From Candidatus Acidiferrum typicum (GTDB lineage Bacteria > Acidobacteriota > Terriglobia > Acidiferrales > UBA7541): 9,475 nt of DNA. Below the pieces are notes generated by a model. That model was given only the letters and a program-made list of their open reading frames with translations. It ran no database searches and had not been told where the DNA came from. The number at the start of each line of letters is the position of its first letter. The first letter of the stretch is position 1. The translations under genes and the position numbers were made by a program. The stretch lies in NCBI GenBank assembly GCA_025463105.1, contig JAOAPW010000090.1, positions 1 through 9,475 of the forward strand, in the 5' to 3' direction. Positions 5,606 to 9,475 of this stretch are shown here, in pieces.

Positions 5606-6679
5606 TCACTGCTGGCTTAGCGCTTTTGATAGCCGAGGCAACTGGAAAGTGTCGCCCTGCTTCCAAGATCCGTCTTCTGGATTTAATTTGAACATCGTAA
5701 AGGCCAGTCCTTTGTCGTCCATGCTTATTTTGCAGTAATGAAAAGTGGGCCCGCTGTCATGATAAGCATCGCCTGGATCGCGCCTTACCGGATAGGGGGT
5801 GGCGCCTCCGCCACCGGTAACGATATACGTTATGCGCTTCTCCACATACCGTTCGTAATTATGGTTGTGCCCGGAAAAAACGAGCAGCCTCGTGAGCGGA
5901 TGGGACTGCGAATATTCTTCCAGCATTAATTTCAGATTTCTTTCATTTTGCTCAACGCCGTGGGGAGCGATAAAAGCCGTCTTCTCTCCCTTGCAAACGC
6001 GCATTCTCCCGAGGCCCGTCGCAGCATGGCTCACAACGGGATGATGCAGGACAATAAAGAGAAACTCCAGATCGTCGGGGACTCCCTTCAGCATATTTCG
6101 CAGCCAGACGCCCTGCGGCGAATCTTCCCGATAGTCGAACTGGCTGTCGAGCATCAGGAACAAGGAATCGCCATAAATCATGGAATACCAGACACTTTTT
6201 TCGAGCTGCGAATAACCTTTTAAATCTGCAAAATGCTTGTAGAAATCGGGACGGCCGGATCCGCCGTCGACATCGTGATTTCCCAACACAGGGAATAATT
6301 TGATTTTGGCGTCGCGCAACGGTTTTGTTTGTTTATCAAAAACGTCCCAATCGCGTTTGTCATGCCCGTGATAGACGACGTCGCCCGTCAGAATCGCGAA
6401 ATCAGGCCGCGGATCCGAAGCAGCTATTGCTTGTACGATTGTTTGTCGTACGTCGGGATCACTGGTGTCACATTGCGCAGGATCGGTGAAGCGTATATCG
6501 CCCCAAACCACGAAGGTTTGCGTACTAGGCATGACGGTAATGGCCGGCGTAGTTGTTGCGGGCGGGGATTGGGAGTAAAGGGGGAAGCCGGACAGCATCG
6601 AGCTTACAAACAGAATCACAACAAATAAATATCGGACTCTATGCCCAGGAGCAATTCGAAACGCCCACCCTGATAACAT
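5606..6679 (-). CDS. Exported metallophosphoesterase, purple acid phosphatase-like
   Basis: The 357-residue product has an N-terminal hydrophobic segment (17-34) that serves as signal peptide or anchor. It then carries the calcineurin-like metallophosphoesterase motifs in order: GD61 in WGDIRF, GD100VVY103, GN134H135D, H212 in LHHP, and GH271NH273NYER. The Tyr at 103 after GDxx, the absence of a His in the first motif (GDIR, not GDxH) and the GHxHxYER ending match purple acid phosphatases, where Tyr ligates ferric iron. It would hydrolyse phosphate monoesters or related compounds in the periplasm. The fibronectin-like N-terminal domain of plant enzymes is absent. ATG 6679 is preferred; the frame extends to a TTG at 6706, but neither has a strong ribosome-binding site. 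It lies 69 bases after the phosphatase gene and 82 before the deacetylase. Confidence 0.87.
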   Translation of the reverse strand: MLSGWAFRIAPGHRVRYLFVVILFVSSMLSGFPLYSQSPPATTTPAITVMPSTQTFVVWGDIRFTDPAQCDTSDPDVRQTIVQAIAASDPRPDFAILTGDVVYHGHDKRDWDVFDKQTKPLRDAKIKLFPVLGNHDVDGGSGRPDFYKHFADLKGYSQLEKSVWYSMIYGDSLFLMLDSQFDYREDSPQGVWLRNMLKGVPDDLEFLFIVLHHPVVSHAATGLGRMRVCKGEKTAFIAPHGVEQNERNLKLMLEEYSQSHPLTRLLVFSGHNHNYERYVEKRITYIVTGGGGATPYPVRRDPGDAYHDSGPTFHYCKISMDDKGLAFTMFKLNPEDGSWKQGDTFQLPRLSKALSQQ

Positions 6680-6748
6680 TCTTTTACCCACTTTAACAGG
6701 CCGCAATCGTGACGACCGCTGTGTGATAGGGGCGCTGGACGCCGGATT

Positions 6749-7426
6749 CTACTGTGCCGGTTGGCCCCGCTTTGTAGCCCGTAATTTTTCAAATTCCGGT
6801 TTTGTCGCAAACCGTTTTGGAAATTCTTCTTCGTAATCAGCCAGGCGAGGACAAATCAAATGTCTATGAGTGAAGTTAAATCCGTAAGTAAGCATTTCTT
6901 CCTTGGCTTTTTTTGCGCTCCAGCCCTGTTCGACCATCCGATAGGCCGCAACCATCATTCCGGTCCGGTCGTCACCCACCCGACAGTGAACGAATATTTT
7001 CTTACCCAGATTTTCTCGGATCAATGTGATGAAAGCCGCGAAAATTCTATCCTTCGGAAATGAGCACTGCCAGGGCATGGGAACATATTTGATGCCAAGA
7101 CGCGCCAATTCCTGGCGTTCAACTTCCCGGTCTCCCCGCAAGTCGACCACGATCTGGACACCCATCTTCTTCAGCGCTTCAAACCCGTGTTTTTTTGGTT
7201 CGCCGCCGCGGTAAAGTGTGGGAGTAACTTCCCCAAAATCAGGAATCAAATTTTTGTCGATATGCGTTCCACGGGTATTGGATGCAGAATCATTTACGTC
7301 GATCGCCATGCGAACGAGCGAGGATTGAGGAGCCAGGGAACAGACAGGTTGGGCCTTCGCTGAAGCCGGGTAACAAATCGCCATGAAGATCGCCATACTC
7401 ATCAGGAACGTGAATTGCCGATTCAT
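6749..7426 (-). CDS. Exported tyrosine/dual-specificity-type protein phosphatase
   Basis: The 225-residue product starts with a clear signal peptide (MNRQ, hydrophobic 5-19, cleavage probably AKA25-Q). The P-loop HCRVGDDRTG (147-156) gives the C-x5-R signature, with nucleophile Cys148 and phosphate-binding Arg154. Upstream lie L-Y-R-G-G-E-P (71-77) and V-V-D-L-R-G-D (93-99), which are typical of the compact cysteine-phosphatase group that includes Siw14/PFA-DSP and bacterial exported DSPs. Substrates in that group include phosphotyrosine and inositol polyphosphates; which applies here cannot be told. ATG 7426 follows a good Shine-Dalgarno (GAGGTGATA), while the open frame further upstream (to 7549) lacks one and would bury the signal peptide. 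It is the first gene of the minus-strand run and is divergent from the outer-membrane protein gene. Confidence 0.85.
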   Translation of the reverse strand: MNRQFTFLMSMAIFMAICYPASAKAQPVCSLAPQSSLVRMAIDVNDSASNTRGTHIDKNLIPDFGEVTPTLYRGGEPKKHGFEALKKMGVQIVVDLRGDREVERQELARLGIKYVPMPWQCSFPKDRIFAAFITLIRENLGKKIFVHCRVGDDRTGMMVAAYRMVEQGWSAKKAKEEMLTYGFNFTHRHLICPRLADYEEEFPKRFATKPEFEKLRATKRGQPAQ

Positions 7427-7707
7427 TATCACCTCGCGGATTATAGCAAATCGTTGGCCAGGACCGGCATTGCTACGGACCATCCAATTTCCATACGCAA
7501 GTTTATTCACCCGGGCCAACTGGCGCTCGCATGTCATCTCATTGGACACTGTCCGGCCCGCGCCTGGGTAACCCTTCTTGCGAGATCAACGTCTAAGACA
7601 CCAAGCCATAGGTAAAGAGTAGAAACGCAACAACATTTCGCCGCGAAATTATGGAACTCCGGAAACAGGAACTCGGTAATAGTTTAGGGGATCAATGGGC
7701 GTGAGAT
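7427..7707. other. Divergent intergenic region (281 bases)
   Basis: This gap separates the exported phosphatase (minus) from the outer-membrane barrel gene (plus) and must hold the promoters of both, but I see no convincing -35/-10 pair for either. It contains the perfect dyad at 7635-7649 and a 17-codon open frame at 7651-7704 that has no ribosome-binding site. No RNA gene, repeat or larger coding region is apparent. Confidence 0.5.
7635..7649. promoter_or_regulatory. Perfect 15-base dyad ATTTCG-CCG-CGAAAT
   Basis: ATTTCG (7635-7640) and CGAAAT (7644-7649) are perfect inverted halves around CCG, centred 66 bases before the barrel gene start. Size and symmetry fit an operator for a dimeric regulator. 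No T-tract follows, so it is not a terminator. No matching second copy was noticed in the window. Confidence 0.35.
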
Positions 7708-9475
7708 GTGCTGGTTAAAAGGCTCGCCGTACTTCTCTGGTTGATTGCTGTTTGTGGAATCTCGCTGGCCGCGCAGCAGATCCCAGACACAACTCCCCCC
7801 GCCGGATTGCGCCTTGCCGGCGTGGTTCGCACACCGGAGGGAACACCCGTTCCGGGCTCCACGCTGCGCATTATTCAGACCTCCACCGGAAAGGCCTGGG
7901 TAAGTTGGACAGATGAAAATGGGAAGTTCGAGCTGCCTGGCTTGCCGAGCGGCCATTTTCGAGTCGAGGTTTCGCAGCTCGGATTCGCTCCGGCGATGAA
8001 GGAAATCGATCTCACTGCGGATTCAAAGGCGCCTCTCGAATTAAAACTGGACGTGGCGACATTGTCTGCGCTGGCTGCTCCTCTGGCGACTAAAGAAGCT
8101 GCGTCAAATTCATCCGCCGCACCGCCTGCGAACCAAGTCCCGAAATCCTCCGATCCGAATATGGCTGCGGATGCGACGCCTGGAGCGCCAACTCCGGCCG
8201 GCCCGCGCAGGGCGCGAAATGGTGGGCCACCTCCGTCAGATAGCGAACGTCAAGGGCGATACGGGCCGCCGTTTGGCGCAGGAAATCCAGGCGCTCGGCC
8301 AGGCGGAGGCCAGCGAAGCTTTCAGCAAGTAGGCCTGAACGGAAATGGCCAGGATCAAAATCCCGATGCGATGAATGATGCGGCACCGGCGTCGGACCAG
8401 GGACCGCTCGGGCAGTCTTCTTCTTCAGATGCTTTTTTAATGTCGGGAACGGTAGCCCGTGCTGCTGCGCCGGATCTTTCCGTGATGGCCTATAGCGGCC
8501 CCGGTCAACCGGGTCAGAATGATGCTTCGCAAGGGGCTCCGGTCGGGCAAGGTGATCAAGGTGGCGGATTCGCAGGCTTCGGTGGAGGCGGCGCACCCGG
8601 AGGCGGAGGCGGATTTGCCGGGCCGGGAGGCGGACCCAGCGGCGGGGCTGTCTTTATGCCTCGAGGCGGGGGTGGCGGGCGCGGAGCAGCCCCGCGTCCA
8701 GGAGGCCCGCAAGGAGTTGACGCGCTCTGGGGAGCACAGCGCGTAAGGCGGCAACGCATCAACAGTATTCATTACAGCTTCTATGACACCTTCGCGGATT
8801 CGGCCCTGAATGCACGGCCTTATTCCCTAAAAGAGGCCAACCCCACCAAAATTCCAAGCTGGAATGAACGATTCGGCGGAAATATGGGCGGGCCACTCAA
8901 AATTCCGCACGTTTACAACGGCACGGAAAAAACATTTTTCTTTGTGAACTACGATCTCGGATGGTCCCGCAGCCCGGTGGATCAATTCGCAACCGTGCCT
9001 ACCGATGCGGAGCGCGCCGGCAATTTTTCCGATAGAAATGCGCAACTCTACGATCCAACTACACATGCATCGTGGGGAAATGCGATTCCCTCGAGCGTTG
9101 CGCTGAATCCGGCGGCCCTTTCTCTGCTGAATTACATTCCTCACGCGAATCTACCGGGCCTGGTGAACAACTACCACCTGCAAACTCAGACTCCTGGCGC
9201 AACCAACCGGATCAACGTCAACGTCATCCATACGATTTCACCAAAGTTGCACCTGCAAGTGGCCTATAACTTGAGCGACGCCCATTCGCATACTTTCAAC
9301 AGCTTTCCGGACCTCGAGAGTAATTTGGACACCCGTGGCCAGACCCTTACATTGGCGCTCACGCAGAACTGGACCAAGACCTTCATCCATGACTCGCGAC
9401 TCTTGTTTTCACGAAGCCGTTCCGAGACGCTCAATCAATTTGCCTTCAATACGAACATCGCCGGGGACCTCGGTA
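7708..9475 (+). CDS. Oar/TonB-receptor-like outer-membrane protein, 3' truncated by window
   Basis: The frame is open for 589 codons to the right edge. A signal peptide (LVKR, hydrophobic 6-20, cleavage near LAA22-Q) is followed by a carboxypeptidase-regulatory-like beta-sandwich at about residues 32-120 (G-V-V-R-T-P-E-G-T-P-V-P-G, then T-D-E-N-G-K-F-E-L-P-G-L). Residues about 122-345 are low-complexity, rich in Pro, Ala, Gly, Asn and Gln, with long glycine runs at about 275-335. From about residue 351 the sequence matches the barrel entry of acidobacterial Oar-like proteins: NSIHYSFYDTFADSALNARP, FGGNMGGPLKIP (389-400), KTFFFVNYD (408-416) and TVPTDAERAGNFS. Such proteins sit in the outer membrane and are thought to take up large substrates or bind glycans. 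A conventional TonB plug is not evident. Start GTG 7708 is the first possible start after an in-frame TGA at 7702; its ribosome-binding site is weak. Confidence 0.85.
   Translation, partial: MLVKRLAVLLWLIAVCGISLAAQQIPDTTPPAGLRLAGVVRTPEGTPVPGSTLRIIQTSTGKAWVSWTDENGKFELPGLPSGHFRVEVSQLGFAPAMKEIDLTADSKAPLELKLDVATLSALAAPLATKEAASNSSAAPPANQVPKSSDPNMAADATPGAPTPAGPRRARNGGPPPSDSERQGRYGPPFGAGNPGARPGGGQRSFQQVGLNGNGQDQNPDAMNDAAPASDQGPLGQSSSSDAFLMSGTVARAAAPDLSVMAYSGPGQPGQNDASQGAPVGQGDQGGGFAGFGGGGAPGGGGGFAGPGGGPSGGAVFMPRGGGGGRGAAPRPGGPQGVDALWGAQRVRRQRINSIHYSFYDTFADSALNARPYSLKEANPTKIPSWNERFGGNMGGPLKIPHVYNGTEKTFFFVNYDLGWSRSPVDQFATVPTDAERAGNFSDRNAQLYDPTTHASWGNAIPSSVALNPAALSLLNYIPHANLPGLVNNYHLQTQTPGATNRINVNVIHTISPKLHLQVAYNLSDAHSHTFNSFPDLESNLDTRGQTLTLALTQNWTKTFIHDSRLLFSRSRSETLNQFAFNTNIAGDLG

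Noticed and set aside
7444..7449. TATAAT-like box on the minus strand just before the phosphatase gene
   Set aside because: It lies about 13-18 bases before the start codon, so transcription from it would begin inside or after the ribosome-binding site, and no fitting -35 box is found 16-18 bases upstream.
7651..7704. 17-codon open frame in frame with and just upstream of the barrel gene
   Set aside because: No ribosome-binding site and no recognisable leader-peptide features such as regulatory codon runs.
8580..8700. Gly-rich GGA/GGC repeat stretch considered as a tandem DNA repeat
   Set aside because: Codon use varies among units and the period is irregular; it is explained by coding for a glycine-rich linker.
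8090..8772. Several minus-strand frames of 68-168 codons opposite the barrel gene
   Set aside because: They are opposite the Pro/Gly-rich linker, whose GC-rich codons remove stops on the other strand; they have biased, repetitive composition and no motifs.

Overview
The window looks like a stretch of chromosome from a member of the Acidobacteriota, probably a Koribacter/Terriglobia-like lineage. This rests on the Oar-like outer-membrane protein at the right end, which has a carboxypeptidase-regulatory domain and a Pro/Gly-rich linker. Moderately high GC, many small exported proteins and the glycine-zipper protein of unknown role also fit. The assignment is inferred from protein style; no rRNA or marker gene is present. 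I see no tRNA, rRNA, CRISPR array, transposase, integrase or phage gene.

Layout. Bases 2-1978 (+) hold the 3' end of a sensor histidine kinase, an overlapping Pro-rich lipoprotein gene, and a glycine oxidase-type flavoenzyme (thiO-like). Bases 2014-2829 (-) encode an exported protein with a VirB10/TrbI-like region and a glycine zipper. It is divergent from 3033-3842 (+), an exported protein with two glyoxalase/VOC domains that ends at a likely intrinsic terminator. A 66-residue conserved-looking small protein follows at 3960-4160 (+), with a striking dyad over its promoter and ribosome-binding region. The 253-base convergent gap at 4161-4413 contains no credible gene. It holds a 7-bp hairpin, a long imperfect inverted repeat and a helically phased TTCA repeat.

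Bases 4414-7426 are a four-gene run on the minus strand, in transcription order: exported tyrosine/dual-specificity-type phosphatase, exported purple-acid-phosphatase-like metallophosphoesterase, NodB polysaccharide deacetylase, and a small zinc-ribbon protein. The gaps are 69, 82 and 42 bases, so an operon is possible. Three of the four products carry an N-terminal signal or membrane segment, which suggests periplasmic or envelope hydrolysis. Divergent from it, from 7708 to the right edge, is an Oar/TonB-receptor-like outer-membrane protein, truncated by the window.

Taken together this is mostly ordinary envelope and accessory metabolism. I did not find a convincing novel defence or mobile system. 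The items most worth a second look are the structured non-coding DNA at 3911-3959 and 4181-4373, the exported phosphatase pair, and the barrel protein whose plug domain appears to be replaced by low-complexity sequence.
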